NCBI GenBank assembly: GCA_027575765.1
Contig: JANBPT010000150.1
Location: forward strand, 1 to 64,000
Direction of reading: 5' to 3'
From: Tieghemiomyces parasiticus
Taxonomy: Eukaryota > Kickxellomycota > Dimargaritomycetes > Dimargaritales > Dimargaritaceae
DNA: 64,000 nt
This document shows, piece after piece, positions 36,168-47,318 of this stretch. Positions within the stretch are counted from its first letter, which is position 1, and each line of letters opens with the position of its first letter. Made by a program: the position numbers and the translations under genes. The notes under the pieces were generated by a model. That model ran no database searches, had not been told where the DNA came from, and saw nothing but the letters and a program-made list of their open reading frames with translations.

Positions 36168-37829
36168 CTAAACAAAGTTCCGGTACGACAATTTCTCGTA
36201 TGTGGTCATCCGCACCCGCCGGTTCTTCTTGAATTTGGCCCCACGGGCTTCAATCATATTCCGCTTCTGTAAGTTGTAAAAATGGTCCCCAAACAGGTTG
36301 ACTTGAGGCTTGATGCGCCGTAAGGGTTCGTCGGGGTCCGCATTGCCCAGGGCAGTGGCATCGACCTGACGGGTGAGTCGGTTGAGACGCGGGCGTTGAC
36401 GGTCGTTGGCCTTCGCAAACTTCTTACCGCTACCCCCATCGTCGGTGGCGCGACGCTTTTGGCTATCGTTAGCAGCGGCGAGCTCGGATACCACTTCGTC
36501 AACTTTCTCAATGGCGTCATGGAGACGATCGTGTCGTGCTTGATGAGCCAGCTGGTGCTGTTGGGTTCGGCGTAGCTTTTCCTTCTGGCGCTGGTTAAAG
36601 GTCTTGCGGACGGCCTTGGCGATGAGTTTCCGGCGGTACTCGCGCATTTCGGTCATCTGCTCATCGTCGTCCTCTTCCTCCGCAGCGCTGGCCTCCATAT
36701 CGCTACCCGCTTCCTCGGCCGCCTCACTATCCGAAAAGACAAATTTCTCCTGGACCATATCCTCTGTGTTGTCGGCGAAGTCTTCGGCCAGCGTATTGGC
36801 ATGCTCGTACGTATTATGCTTGATCCGCGATGCGGCTGCGATACGGGCCTTCCGAATCTCGATTTGCTTACTGAGCTGGTCGGCATCCTCAGGACGGGGT
36901 TTGTAGGACGCGCCGGGGTGGATTGGCACAATGGCCGGTAGCCTGAGACGCTTACCAATGGATGGCGGGGCCCGGGTCGGGATGGCCACTCCGGCGGCTG
37001 ACGACGGCTCAATCTCCGACCGCTTCTTGTTATCCTTCTCCTTCTGCTCATCCGCTGCTTTGGCCTTGTCACTCCAGATGTCGTACCTCTGGGGAGTATT
37101 GACGACCATCAACCTCTGCTTGCCAGTGGTCGGGGTCAGGCGAGAACAATACCGGTTCGACAAGCCCCCGACTTTGGGCTGGGCCGCTGACTGACGGAGC
37201 CGCTCGGTAACCTGTTGAATCTGACCAGTTTCGACCAGTTGGCGAGCCAGGCGGGTGACGGCCTTTTGGGCCCGTTTGGAAGGATCGCCCGTCCGGCTCC
37301 AGGGGAGACCAGCTGGCGCCGGGTGGAGGCACCTGGCCATGGGCCGAATAGCCCGGACCTCAGAACGCTCCATTAGAATCCGATCCACCATCATCGGCTT
37401 AACGGCATGTTTGACCCGTTTCTTAGTCGCCGCGTCGCCCTCGGTATCCAAGGAAAAGATGGCCGTGTCGGTTTCGATCTCCATGCGGTCGATACTGATA
37501 ATAGGTGGTCAGTGAGTGTACGTAGGAGAGCACGGGTTGCAACAGGGTTAGCACTGGCTACTCGGCTGGGGTACTCTGGTGCCGTTGTCCGGTGGGCGTG
37601 GGAGGAGGTGGGCGGGCGCTACTGGCACCAAGACTAGTGTCGCCCGCTGTCTCCTCCTGACAGCCGCTCTCACTTACCCGAGACGCTCGTCAGCACGCTG
37701 CTGCTCGAGGGTATTCTCAATCGGCTCCATGTCGATGTTCTTGCGCCAGGCCTGCTTACCCTTGCGGGAGCTCCGGCGGGGCGGCTTGGCCGCGGGTTGC
37801 GATCCAGTGGCGGTGATAGTATTAGACAT
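36168..37829 (-). CDS. NOP53: ribosome biogenesis protein NOP53 (two exons)
   Basis: Exon 1 37829-37678, exon 2 37494-36168; the intron has a GTAAGT donor, a CAG acceptor and splits a Gly codon. Product 492 residues (yeast Nop53 455, human 478). Exon 1 carries the family opening SRKGKQAWRKNIDMEPIE, in which the Arg/Lys-Gly-Lys-x-AWRKN core is conserved. Exon 2 has the AIM-like HPGASYKP segment (the IHPG motif recruits the Mtr4 helicase arch), an acidic stretch EEEDDDEQ, charged coiled-coil-like helices, and the conserved C-terminus NLFGDHFYNLQKRNMIEARG. Nop53 is a nucleolar factor that guides the exosome to the 7S pre-rRNA during 60S maturation. Starting at the ATG inside exon 2 would drop the conserved N-terminus. 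Confidence 0.92.
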
Positions 37830-38206
37830 GGCGGTAGTTGGGGGTGAGGGCTCCGCTCGGGCAATCAAGGTGGGGGCAAGAATGACCTAGAGGAATGGCT
37901 AGCAGACGGGGGAAAGAGCTAGACCGGTGCAGGGAGTACTTGGCCATTCACCACTGGAGTCATAGACAGCTAGGCGAGGGGGGGGTGAGCATACGGGAGG
38001 CCAGTGATTCCCGACGTACTTTTTTTTTCTTTTATGGCAAGCGCGGATGTTTTTCGCCGACTCGAGGAATGTCTCGCCCTTTACCACCAATCCACGTGAT
38101 GTTATATCAAACCCTCTCTCCTCATAGCTACGAGGGGCGGGGGTTTCATTTATTCACTATGATTATTTTATAGACTGCCTATATTTCCTATCGATCCAGA
38201 CGGGTC
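37830..38206. other. upstream region of NOP53
   Basis: About 380 bases between the NOP53 start and the stop of the next minus-strand gene, so it holds the NOP53 promoter and the terminator of the TTL-like gene. No gene seen. Confidence 0.5.
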
Positions 38207-39577
38207 TCACGGGAAGGACGGCATCCCGGCCGATCTACCCAGGAGTGCCTTGCTGAACACTCGGTGTAGTTTAGGGGGAATAGCCTCCTCAGGGAGCGGC
38301 TCAGTGCCTTCTGACTGGTACCGTTCGAGCTGCCTTGTGACCAGTTGAGCGGACGCCTCGAATAGGCCCTCGACGACGGGCTGCAACCGCGTCCCGGTCT
38401 GCTTGAAATCCGGGAAGGCGTTGGCTTCGAGCAGGTACACACCGTACCGCTCATCCAACAAGAAATCGAACCCAAACAGTTCAAAGCAATTCTGGCGGGC
38501 CTGGAAGGTGGTCGTTTCGGATGTGACGGCATCAAACAGATCGTGAAGCACGGTCTTCATCTGGTCGAACGCGGCCTCCAAGGCTTCCGGTGTCGGCGCC
38601 TGCTCTCCCTGTGCATTAGTCAGGGTAGGCAGGTCGTCCCAGAAACTGTAGACGGCCCGGCTCTCGTCGAACCCAGGGCGGTTGGTTTGGAGGCACGTAT
38701 TGGTGAGGTGCACGCCGTGGTCGGTGAGGTCATCGAGGGTGTAACGGTGCGGGGCAAAGAGACAGAGCATGTCACGCCAGAGGAACACTTCGACGGCGCC
38801 GAGGGCGAGCACGTAGGCCCGGATGTGGAACTTGCGGCCGCCAGCCAAGAGCAACGGGCGGTCGACGTAGGCCTGTACGACCCATTCCCGAATTTGGGTG
38901 CCTTGGTCAACCGACCGGGTATCCTCGTCCTCGACCTCTTCATCATCACTGTCATCCTCGAAATAGGACTCGAGGATTTCCTCTAGGTCCTCCCGGGTAT
39001 CAAACAAATGGATACCGGCCCCGCGGCCGGTCAGCGACGGTTTAAGGATGAAGCGCTGAATCTCGGATCCAGCTTTACCGGTGTTCTCCGTCTCGACACC
39101 GGTACCCTGGGCCTCTCGGAGCTGGGCATTCTGCGTCAGAGCCTGGTCAATCTCAAAGTTTTCGTTGAGGGCCTCGTCGAGGTAGTCCGGGTGGTCGAGT
39201 TCGAATATGAAGGTAGCTGGTACGGCTCGGGTGAGGATTGAATCTGGATTCTTAGCGACATACTTGTGAATATTGAAGGCCATCTGGGCTTTACGAATCA
39301 AACCCTTGCGGATACAGTAGGCGTTGGCCAGAACAGGTCGCGAAGGGGTAGAGTTGAATATAAGGTCCCAGTCGAGATCTTCATATTCGAGCCAGAGAAG
39401 GAGGGGCCCGGCCGTGGGGGTGACGGAGACGAGCGTGTCGGGGTCCCGTTCGTGCGTTGGGGCGAGTGACTTGACAGTCCAGCCCTCAAGCTGGCCCTTG
39501 AAGAGGTGGTCCAGGATGGCTCGCACGTAGGGCTCATCGAGCCCAATCACGACGGTGGGCGAGGGTGAATCGACCAT
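38207..39577 (-). CDS. tubulin-tyrosine-ligase-like (TTL) ATP-grasp enzyme
   Basis: Single exon, 456 residues. ATP-grasp features of the TTL fold are in order: ATFIFELDHPDYLDEA; the nucleotide-binding RFILKPSLTGRGAGIHLF; WVVQAYVDRPLLLAGGRKFHIRAYVLALG; DHGVHLTNTCLQTN; and the metal-binding end ELFGFDFLLDERYGVYLLEANAFPDF with the Glu-Ala-Asn triad. An acidic insert (about 40 residues with EEVEDED) separates the first two blocks. The closest recalled fungal layout is the TTL half of yeast Pby1, a P-body protein that carries an added SurE nuclease domain; here the TTL domain stands alone. Family members add Tyr, Glu or Gly to tubulin, or modify other proteins; the substrate is unknown. Divergent promoter shared with the gene at 40069. 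Confidence 0.88.
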   Translation of the reverse strand: MVDSPSPTVVIGLDEPYVRAILDHLFKGQLEGWTVKSLAPTHERDPDTLVSVTPTAGPLLLWLEYEDLDWDLIFNSTPSRPVLANAYCIRKGLIRKAQMAFNIHKYVAKNPDSILTRAVPATFIFELDHPDYLDEALNENFEIDQALTQNAQLREAQGTGVETENTGKAGSEIQRFILKPSLTGRGAGIHLFDTREDLEEILESYFEDDSDDEEVEDEDTRSVDQGTQIREWVVQAYVDRPLLLAGGRKFHIRAYVLALGAVEVFLWRDMLCLFAPHRYTLDDLTDHGVHLTNTCLQTNRPGFDESRAVYSFWDDLPTLTNAQGEQAPTPEALEAAFDQMKTVLHDLFDAVTSETTTFQARQNCFELFGFDFLLDERYGVYLLEANAFPDFKQTGTRLQPVVEGLFEASAQLVTRQLERYQSEGTEPLPEEAIPPKLHRVFSKALLGRSAGMPSFP

Positions 39578-40068
39578 GGTGTACTCGTGCGTCGGAAGTG
39601 GTAGCTAATTAGGGTCGGGAGAGTTGTTGAGTAGAATCATACGGGTTGGCTGCTGAGATGGTTGACACCGGGCCGGTGTAGCCGGCATTGAGCGCCGTGT
39701 ATCCGTCAACATCCGCCACCCGGCCGAGTCGCCACAGAAGTGAGGGGATTGAAGCTCATTTCATAAAAAAATACGAAAAATCAGGGTTGCTCCGCCCGCG
39801 TGATTATTGGCCGGGGGCAGCCGGTAGTTCTCCCTCTGCTATTTCTAGTAAACTGCACTGGGCCTGACCCGTGGTACCAATGAGTACTGGAATGGGGCAC
39901 TACAGCGCAGTCCCACCACCTCCCCCTTCACGGCTTCCTCTAACCGCGGTATGCTATGCGGCCACGTTGTAATCCTAGCCCGGTCCTCCGCATTGTCTGG
40001 TACATTAGCCCTTCCATTCCACTAAACTCCGCCCCCCATCTTAGCTGCACCGCCCACGGGAGCTGACC
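39578..40068. other. bidirectional promoter region
   Basis: About 490 bases between two divergently transcribed genes (TTL-like on minus, unrecognised gene on plus). It includes an A-rich patch near 39760-39780. No gene seen. Confidence 0.5.
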
Positions 40069-40964
40069 ATGACCGAGTCTCACGACACCACCGCCCACCG
40101 CTCTGCCCCGCCCACGCCGCCTTTCGACTCTGCGAGATTTGCACTGGACCCTGACGACGAAAGCTGCGGCCTGCACCTCGAGGGTGACCCAGTGTACGTG
40201 ACGCGGACACGGTACCTGCGGGTTAATGAGGAACTGGCCCTCAAGGTCCAGGTCTATGTCAGGTTTACTCATACGGGATGGCTGAACGATATTCGGTTCC
40301 AGGTAGGTTGATTGCATTAAGAGGGGGGCCCATAGGAAGCCATATGTACGCCGTTACCTCTGCCCGCTGCTGACCGCAACCTAAAGCCCCAATCTGTATC
40401 CGTCCTCCTTAACTTCTTCTCACTCTGGCAGAAAATCCTAGCCTTCCTCAAACCCCACCTGTTCCGGAAGATAATGAACTTTGGTCCCGAGAAGACCCCA
40501 ACGCTAGAGAACTACCGATGCCGTAAGTATTATCTCTAAGTTTGGTCGCTAATAGGGACTAGCCCGTCCGTCGTAGGCGCCGGCGAACGCACATCCAGTC
40601 TAACCGTTGTCTTCACCCACTCCACCCTGCATACCCTCCCCCTGTTCCTCCATTCTCAATCCTTGAACGCCCTTCCCCAGGTGACTTCCAGCTCGCCTAC
40701 GGCATGGTCGGCCTTGAGCGGACCGATGAACGGTTCTGCCTTCTACAGTACCCGCCCATCAAGAGCGAGAACCCCGAGTTGACATCGGCCCAGCCGACTA
40801 AGTTAGCCGAAGCGTGCCGGTACAAAGGCCTGCAGTTGCTGCCCGGGCAGTTACTCCTCTTTGCCGAGCCCTACGATCCCCACAACCCACTGTCCGTACC
40901 CGACATCCTCGGGCTAAGCCAGAAGAACAGCGCCAGTTTGGATCAGTTCCTCCGGTTTGCTTAG
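40069..40964 (+). CDS. unrecognised protein, three exons
   Basis: Exons 40069-40302, 40432-40522 and 40681-40964; donors GTAGGT and GTAAGT, acceptors CAG, phases 0 and 1 consistent. Product 202 residues, soluble, no signal peptide or membrane span. After a Ser/Thr/Pro-rich start of about 25 residues the chain looks folded: GDPVYVTRTRYLRVNEELALKVQ, then exon 2 KILAFLKPHLFRKIMNFG, then a strand-rich exon 3 with LAYGMVGLERTDERFCLLQYPP and a C-terminal helix. I do not recognise a family. The clean splicing with three in-phase exons, even codon use and absence of stops argue that it is a real gene. It shares its promoter region with the TTL-like gene, which may mean coexpression but no functional link can be claimed. 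Confidence 0.7.
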
Positions 40965-42723
40965 CGAAGCCGCCAATGCTATGGGGCCAAAGAACTCCCC
41001 AGATTCGCCATGATTATACGTTCAGGATAAACCTTGTAGAAATACGTACCTCTTCAATCGGGTTAGCCATCGACTCCCCTAGGCTCTAATTTGTAGTGTT
41101 GTCTTGAGATAGGGGTTTTGTCTCTACCACGTTCCGGTGGAATGCACCCGTGGAGCCGCGACGCGACTTGAGCAATATTTAGCGTCCCTTACTACCACAG
41201 GTGGCAGCATTACACGGTTCCTCGGACGGTCACATTTATGCCGCAGGTCAAGGCGCCACCAGAGGGTCAGCAATGTGGCGGGCAAGTCGCGTGATAGGAA
41301 GGCTAAGCCACGCCCATGCGGTGGCCGACCACTCCCCTAGCCAGGCAGCGCGTGGCCGATGATGTTCTCTGGTGGGAAAATCCGTCCTAAGGCGTTTCGA
41401 ATATTTTTTTAGCCCATCCCACCAAAAGCGAGGGATTTTCCCACCGTGACCAACAGCCGCCGCCCTCCCACACGCAGCCCGCCGCGGGTGCCAGCCCCCG
41501 CCCCCCTCCACCAGCAGTTGGCCCTGTTTGGACTACTCCCTGGCCCCTTAGCCCGGAACCGACGCCATTGGCTGGCTGGCCGCCGCCGCTAACCTCGCCC
41601 GCCCTATCTTCGCCTCCCCTAGCCGATGCACGCGTCCGCGGCCGGAAGAGACGGAGGGACCGGGGGATGGAGGGGGGCAATGACGAAGCGACCAGAAGGG
41701 AGACCCCCCCGTGTACCCGTCCCTCACGCACAGAGAGTAGCATTCCACCACCACCACGGCACCCGCTGCTTGGCTCTCCCATCCCTGTGCTTTCACATTG
41801 CTCAGCGCTCGTCGATTCTCAGACACCTTCCAGGTTTCTAAAGCCTCTGCACCGCGACTCGACTCAAACAACCTTTTTTTCAACACACCTCCCTTCATCG
41901 TCGCTATTTCTAACTTTAACTTTATCCTTTTCCCCTGTTTGCTAACCCATCCCGAGACTATTTCGGTTACGCCGACGAGTCCATCGACCCCCTCGGCAGC
42001 CACGCGACGACGCAACCTGCTGCCCCTGATTACGACGACCCTATTTCGAAGCCGCCCAGCTTTACTTCACGTACATTACGTCGACCTTGCGTCTGACGAG
42101 GAATCGGGCTCTACCCCTCGGTGTAACGTCGTCACGCTAATACGCGCGCGGTTCACTCGTATTGCACGGTCCGTTGAACCCATCACCCCAGGTAAGCATG
42201 GCACACCGCCCTAGTACGGTGACATGGGCCGCAGGAGGATCCGCCGGGGGAGTCTGAGGTCCCTAGCCACCCACAGACGCGCGACGGACAGGATGCGCAC
42301 GGCCGAACCCTTCGCGTGTGGATCCCATGCCCCCCGTCCCGCTCCAAACCGATCAGTCTCCCTCCCAACACCCACACCATCCCAGATGGGCGCGACTTAG
42401 GGAGAGTTCACCATGCGGATTGGCTTGGCTCCCGGATCCGCATTACCATGTACATGGGGAAGCCCGAAAGGTTGCTGTGGGTGACGTGTTGCAGACCCGA
42501 CACATGGTCCGTACGTGTGACGTTTGTTGACTACCATTCGTGATGGTTCTGTTCACCAGTGAAAGGTGACCGCCTCGCACGAAGCTTGTATTAACCGTCA
42601 CACCCCATCCGGTCAATTGCTCGTACCCCCTAAACCACCATCCACTCATCGGGCGCCGTCATTACCCAATTCCATCCATGGCTCACTACGCAGACCCACG
42701 CCGAAGACACCGCCGGCCTAACC
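40965..42723. other. spacer with possible leader exon
   Basis: About 1.76 kb upstream of the PWWP gene. A plus-strand frame that ends at a GTAAGC donor-like site at about 42191, and a different frame in the same stretch (about 41938-42092, including DYFGYADESIDPLG), both look unusually protein-like, but neither starts with ATG or joins the PWWP frame. A minus-strand frame overlaps as well. I annotate no gene. Confidence 0.4.
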
Positions 42724-44710
42724 ATGCCACTGACCAACTACGAACCAGGCACGCTGTGCTGGGCCAAATTAAAGGGCTACCCCTGGTGGCCGGCCCAGAT
42801 TCAGCACGAAAAGGATCTGACACCCGACGTTCTACGTGCCAAGCCCCGCAGCTCGCGCTTTTATCCCGTGTTTTACTTCGGATCACTGGACTAGTAAGTT
42901 TTCGCTGACGGTATTGTGGAGGGGGACGCGACGCGTCGCGCTAAACCACCTGTACAGTCGATCAGGATTCCACCACGCGTCTCCCAGTTCATATCGGCTA
43001 ATCGTTGACACAACCCGCCGAATATTGCCCTCCTCTCCATCAAATCCTAGTGGCTGGTGCACTGACGAATGCCTCGAGGACTACGAGGCCAACTACGCCA
43101 AGTATACCGTCAAGCAGAAAGGCAAGAAGGACCCCCAGTTCCACCAGGCCCTGGCCCAGGCCAAGGACCCTAAGGTGCTTGAGAAGGAGCTTGATCGTCG
43201 TCGTAAGATGGCCACTGAGGTGAGCGACGACGAGAGTGAAGAAGAGGGTGAAGAAGAGGGCGAAGAGGAAGGTGAAGAGGAGGGTGACGAAGGCGAAGCT
43301 GACGCCGAGCCATCTGCAGTGAACGGCCAGTCGGACGAAGACGACGACGCGGCGTCTGGAAGCAAGGACCGTCGGCGAGGAGTCGCGGGCAAACGCCGGA
43401 CCAAGGCTGAGATCCCGGCCACCCCGACTTCCAAGGGGGCGCGTGCCTCCAGCACAAAGTCGGCCTCAGCCAAGGCTAAACGCACGGGCGACTCGAAAGC
43501 CGACCTCAACAGCACGCCGGCGCCCACCAATCGCCGCACTGCGGCCACCACCTCCCGCAAGCGTAAAATGGAGCAGGCTAATGGCGGGTTCGCCTCTGAC
43601 GACGAATCGATGGCGGCAGCGGACTCACCACTGCAGCGCCGTTCTCGCAAGCGGCCCGACCGTGCCTCCCGGGCGGCGCCCACGGCTGACGACGACGACG
43701 ATGACGAAGATGTGAAGGCCCAGGCGACGGCCGAGGAGGCATCGTCCTCAACCGATGAGAAGCCGGCCAGAGAAGTGAACGGCGACGGCAGCGTGGCTGG
43801 TGCTGCCGATGACGGTGACGAAGGCACAGTAGCCAGCTACATTCAGGGATACCGGGAGCGTCTGCGGCACAAGGACCCCTACGACTGCCTCATGTACTAC
43901 CGCCACAAAATTCAGAAGGCGCTCCTTCGCGAGCCCATCCGTGAGGACCTCGAACCGATTGAAGCGGCGTTCCAGGAGATCGCTCGTGTCCCCGTCACCC
44001 CGGAGCTGCTGGCCAGTACCAAGGTGTACAAGCTGATGCGGCGAATCGCCCAGGCTGTTCAGCTCCCACATGACCAATTTAACCTCGTGGAACAGGCCCA
44101 GGCCTTGTCGCAGAAGTGGCGGGGGGTGTTCCCGACCGGCGGCGAGAGTGCGGCCCATACACCCAACCCGAGTACTACGGGCCAGCACCGGGAGCCCAAT
44201 TCGCCCACGCCCCTACCAAGCCCCAGCCTCAAGGAGCCGGTGACCACATCAACGATAAAGCCAGCGGACGATGGTGCGACCCCCATCACTTCAGCAGCCG
44301 ACCTTGCCACGTCGCCGCCCCCAGCTGAGGCTGCCATGGAGGAAGAGATGCAGAGGAAAGAGGACGATCAAACCGACCAGAAGCCGTCCGCCCCAGCCTC
44401 CCCCACCTCGGCCACGGACGTCCCAGTGCCTCCCACTGACAGCGCCATGGAGCAGGACCAGTCGGCCCCAAGTGCCACCGAGAACAAGCCCGACGCCGCC
44501 ACCGTCGCTGCCATCACAGCTAGCACGGAACCGGCCGCACCGACTTCCCCTGCGGCTGGCCACGGCGACATGGAAATGAGTGAACGAACGATTGCTACCC
44601 CGCCGGCCGATCCCACCGCCGTTGTTAACGAGCCCGAGACCACCAGTGCTGCTCCGGGCTCCGACGCAGAGTTAGCACCCATGCCGGTGGATAGTCAGGC
44701 CAGCAATTAA
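42724..44710 (+). CDS. PWWP and integrase-binding-domain protein (LEDGF/HDGF2-like)
   Basis: Exon 1 42724-42893, exon 2 43051-44710; donor GTAAGT, acceptor TAG, a Tyr codon is split so that the PWWP core reads through (SLDYGWCTDECLEDYE). Product 609 residues. PWWP domain at 1-85: LCWAKLKGYPWWPAQI with the cage-forming aromatics, then FYPVFYFGSLDY. Next come a long Glu-rich run, Lys/Ser/Ala-rich basic linkers (probable DNA contacts), and at about 320-415 a helical domain (YRHKIQKALLREPIREDL, VYKLMRRIAQAVQLP, AQALSQKWRGVF) that matches the integrase-binding/TFIIS-N-like fold of LEDGF and HDGF2. The C-terminal 190 residues are Pro/Thr/Ala-rich. In animals this pair reads H3K36me2/3 nucleosomes and tethers transcription-elongation partners. 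The PWWP call is firm; the IBD call rests on the helix pattern. Confidence 0.82.
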
Positions 44711-45783
44711 TCGGTCACTACCGTTTGACGCATCGCAGGCAGGGAGACCGTCATCCACCCCTCGCCCGGCGAACCCACCTTTTGGGTTGCTATACCCTGA
44801 GTCGTTTGGCCGATTAGAAATTGGGGCGATTTGCGCGCGCGCGCGCGCGCGCTCTCTCCCTCCCCTTATGCCTTACAAGCCCGCTCTATTGCACTGATGC
44901 TGTCACCCACCACCATATGGGCACTGCCTTAACCTGTTCACCAACCTCACTCTCCCCTAGTCTATAACCCCCTCCCTCCCGATTTGCGTTTGTGTGATTA
45001 CCATACCATACCCCCTCATAACCTTTATCCGCCTCCCCCACCATCAATTCGGTTCAAATATTTCACTTTATGTTTGGTTACCCCTAGTTTTTATTCATAT
45101 TTGGCCAGCCATCTTGTCTCTCTCTCTCCCCCCCTCCACCTCAAGCACTTCCCAACTCTGTAGCTAAAATGAATTAGTAAAGTGCTTTTTCCGGATGTGG
45201 GATTTACCGCCGAGTTGTAGCTTTGTCTGCAAACGTTAGTGCTGGCAATGAAAGATGCGTGTAAGTGGGGGGACGCAGGGGATCTGCGCGCCAGGCCCAA
45301 TGGAAGCCCAGTTGATCTCGGACGCTTTATTGGTGAAGGCAGAAGGAGGACTGCTGTTGGTGTTACCGGGTCGAAGTCTGCTGGGTGGCTTCCAAGCCTG
45401 CCCACTCCCTCCTCTCTCAGGCGCCTGCGGGCCCGCGCTCATCATCTGACACCCCCCCCCCTACCCGACCTTTGCCTTTATCTTTTTTATAGCCGTCACA
45501 AACCGGTAGGTCCGTCCTCCTCTATGGCCCCTTGTTCGAGTTTCACTCACTCCCATTCTACCCAACTTTGGCCACTTTTGCTACCTATGATAGACGACCT
45601 CGGTTTAAATTTGTCACTTCCCCGCGGGTTCCACAGTTCAGCCCGTTCTCATTACTCCGACCCTTTCACCACTTAACCCACGTTGCCGCTCCTCCCACTA
45701 CAGATTCGCACACCTTTCCCAGTCTTATTCCCTCTCCCGTCCCCTCCACTTAAGTCAGTAACTTGTCGCCTCCAACTACCCCT
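44711..45783. other. spacer between PWWP gene and sulfite oxidase
   Basis: About 1.07 kb on which two plus-strand genes abut. Contains a perfect GC alternating run and C/T-rich sequence approaching 45784, the probable sulfite oxidase leader. No gene seen. Confidence 0.5.
44833..44852. repeat. (GC)10 dinucleotide repeat
   Basis: Twenty bases of perfect alternating GC followed by CTCTCTCCC, about 120 bases after the PWWP gene stop. Such runs can adopt Z-DNA in vitro; no role is inferred here. Confidence 0.92.
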
Positions 45784-47318
45784 ATGGCCAACCCAGCCCG
45801 CACCACATTGGCCTCCCCCTCCTCCGTGTCGCCAGCGTCAGAGGGGCCGCGCCGGTTCGCCAGCGTCGCGGAGCAGGATGCATACTACAAGTCGCTTGCG
45901 CCGACCTTCAACTACGACGACGAACCGGCTGACAGCCGCGATCGCTCCGTGTTTCTCGTCCGCAACGAATTGCCCTTCAATGCTGAGCCCGAGCTGCCAG
46001 CCCTCATTCAACACATGGTCACCCCGACCGAGCGGTTCTTTAAACGCAACCACGGACCGATTCCGAATATTAGTGCGGACGAGTATTCGCTGACCGTCGA
46101 GGTGGCTGGTGACGGCGGGGTGCGTAAAGTGTGGATGCTGGCGGAGTTGCAGAGTCGGTTTAGGCACTATGAGGTCATGGCGGCGTTGCAGGTAGGTACC
46201 ACGGTTCCAACTGGTTGGTTTTTTTTTTGGCCACAGACAGCTTTAACGACGAACGGTTGTAGCGCCGGCGGTCGCAGCTTGCACTCACTGCGAGTCATGG
46301 GTACACGCTCACCTTGGCGTCCTTTAACTTTCCTTACCCTATTCACGCACGCTCCTATGTCCGGTATCCATCGCAGTGCGCAGGTAACCGCCGCGATGGC
46401 CTGAACCGCGTCAAGAAGGTGAAGGGGGTCATTTGGGGACCGGGTACGATTTCCAACGCGGTCTGGTCGGGCGTTTTCCTACGTGAGGTCTTGGCAGCCA
46501 GCGGGGTCCCGACAGACCCCACGCATCCGATGGCGCAAACCTGGCACGTCGATTTTTCCGCTTACGGACTCTGCGTCGAGGACGCCAGTTACGGCAGCTC
46601 CATCCCGCTCCAAACCGCTTTGGACCCGACCCAAGACGTCCTCCTGGCCTTTGGCATGAACGGCCGACCGCTCCCCCGGGACCATGGCTACCCGTGCCGC
46701 GTCGTCGTCCCGGGAATCATCGGTGCCCGGTCCGTTAAATGGCTTCAAACCATCCGTATCATCCCCGAAGAATCCCACAGTTTCTTTCAGAAGCGCGATT
46801 ACAAGATTCTGCCCCCGGAAGCCAACGCCTCCAACCTTGCCGACTATTGGGACGGAATCAGTGCCCTCCAGCAGATGAACATTCAGAGTGTCGTGTGCGA
46901 ACCCTACGAAGGTCGTCCGGCTCCACCGGAGAATACGCCCTACCGCGTGACCGGGTATGCCATCTCAGGGGGCGGTGCCCGCGTGGACCGCGTCGATGTG
47001 TCGCTCGATAACGGTCGGACCTGGGTCCCGACTACCCTCACCCGGCCGTGTAGTAGCAGCGCTGCCCGTCTGCGACCCCAAGACCGTGACCTACCTACCA
47101 CCAAACACTGGGCGTGGACCCTGTGGCAGGTCGTCGTGCCGCAAATCCCACGCGACGCCGTGGTGGTGTGTCGCGCGTGGGACGCAAACGGTAACACTCA
47201 GCCCGAGTTCCCCGTGTGGAATTATCGTGGGGTCATGAATAACTGCTGGTTCCGCGTTGACATGAAGAAGTGCCTGCCTGCGCGTAAGGAAAGTAAGGCC
47301 CAGGCTGCACAACTTTAG
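45784..47318 (+). CDS. sulfite oxidase, molybdenum cofactor enzyme (two exons)
   Basis: Exon 1 45784-46191, exon 2 46377-47318, phase 0; product 449 residues. It oxidises sulfite to sulfate (or is a close relative). Exon 1 ends with the entry TPTERFFKRNHGPIP and the strand region; exon 2 opens exactly on the molybdenum-ligand cysteine, Cys137, in ALQ-CAGNRR. Further marks are IWGPGTISNAVWSGV, LLAFGMNGRPLPRDHGYPCRVVVPG, GARSVKWL, and the C-terminal dimerisation domain with GGGARVDRVDVSLDNGRTW and the WxWTLW segment. There is no N-terminal cytochrome b5 domain, as in plant sulfite oxidase. The C-terminal tripeptide AQL is a weak match to a peroxisomal PTS1 signal (plant enzyme ends SNL). The b5, FAD and heme domains of nitrate reductase are absent, arguing against that function. 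Confidence 0.92.

Noticed and set aside
41548..42015. 155-codon minus-strand frame upstream of the PWWP gene
   Set aside because: Overlaps competing plus-strand frames, has no recognisable domain and no clear promoter; cannot be supported.
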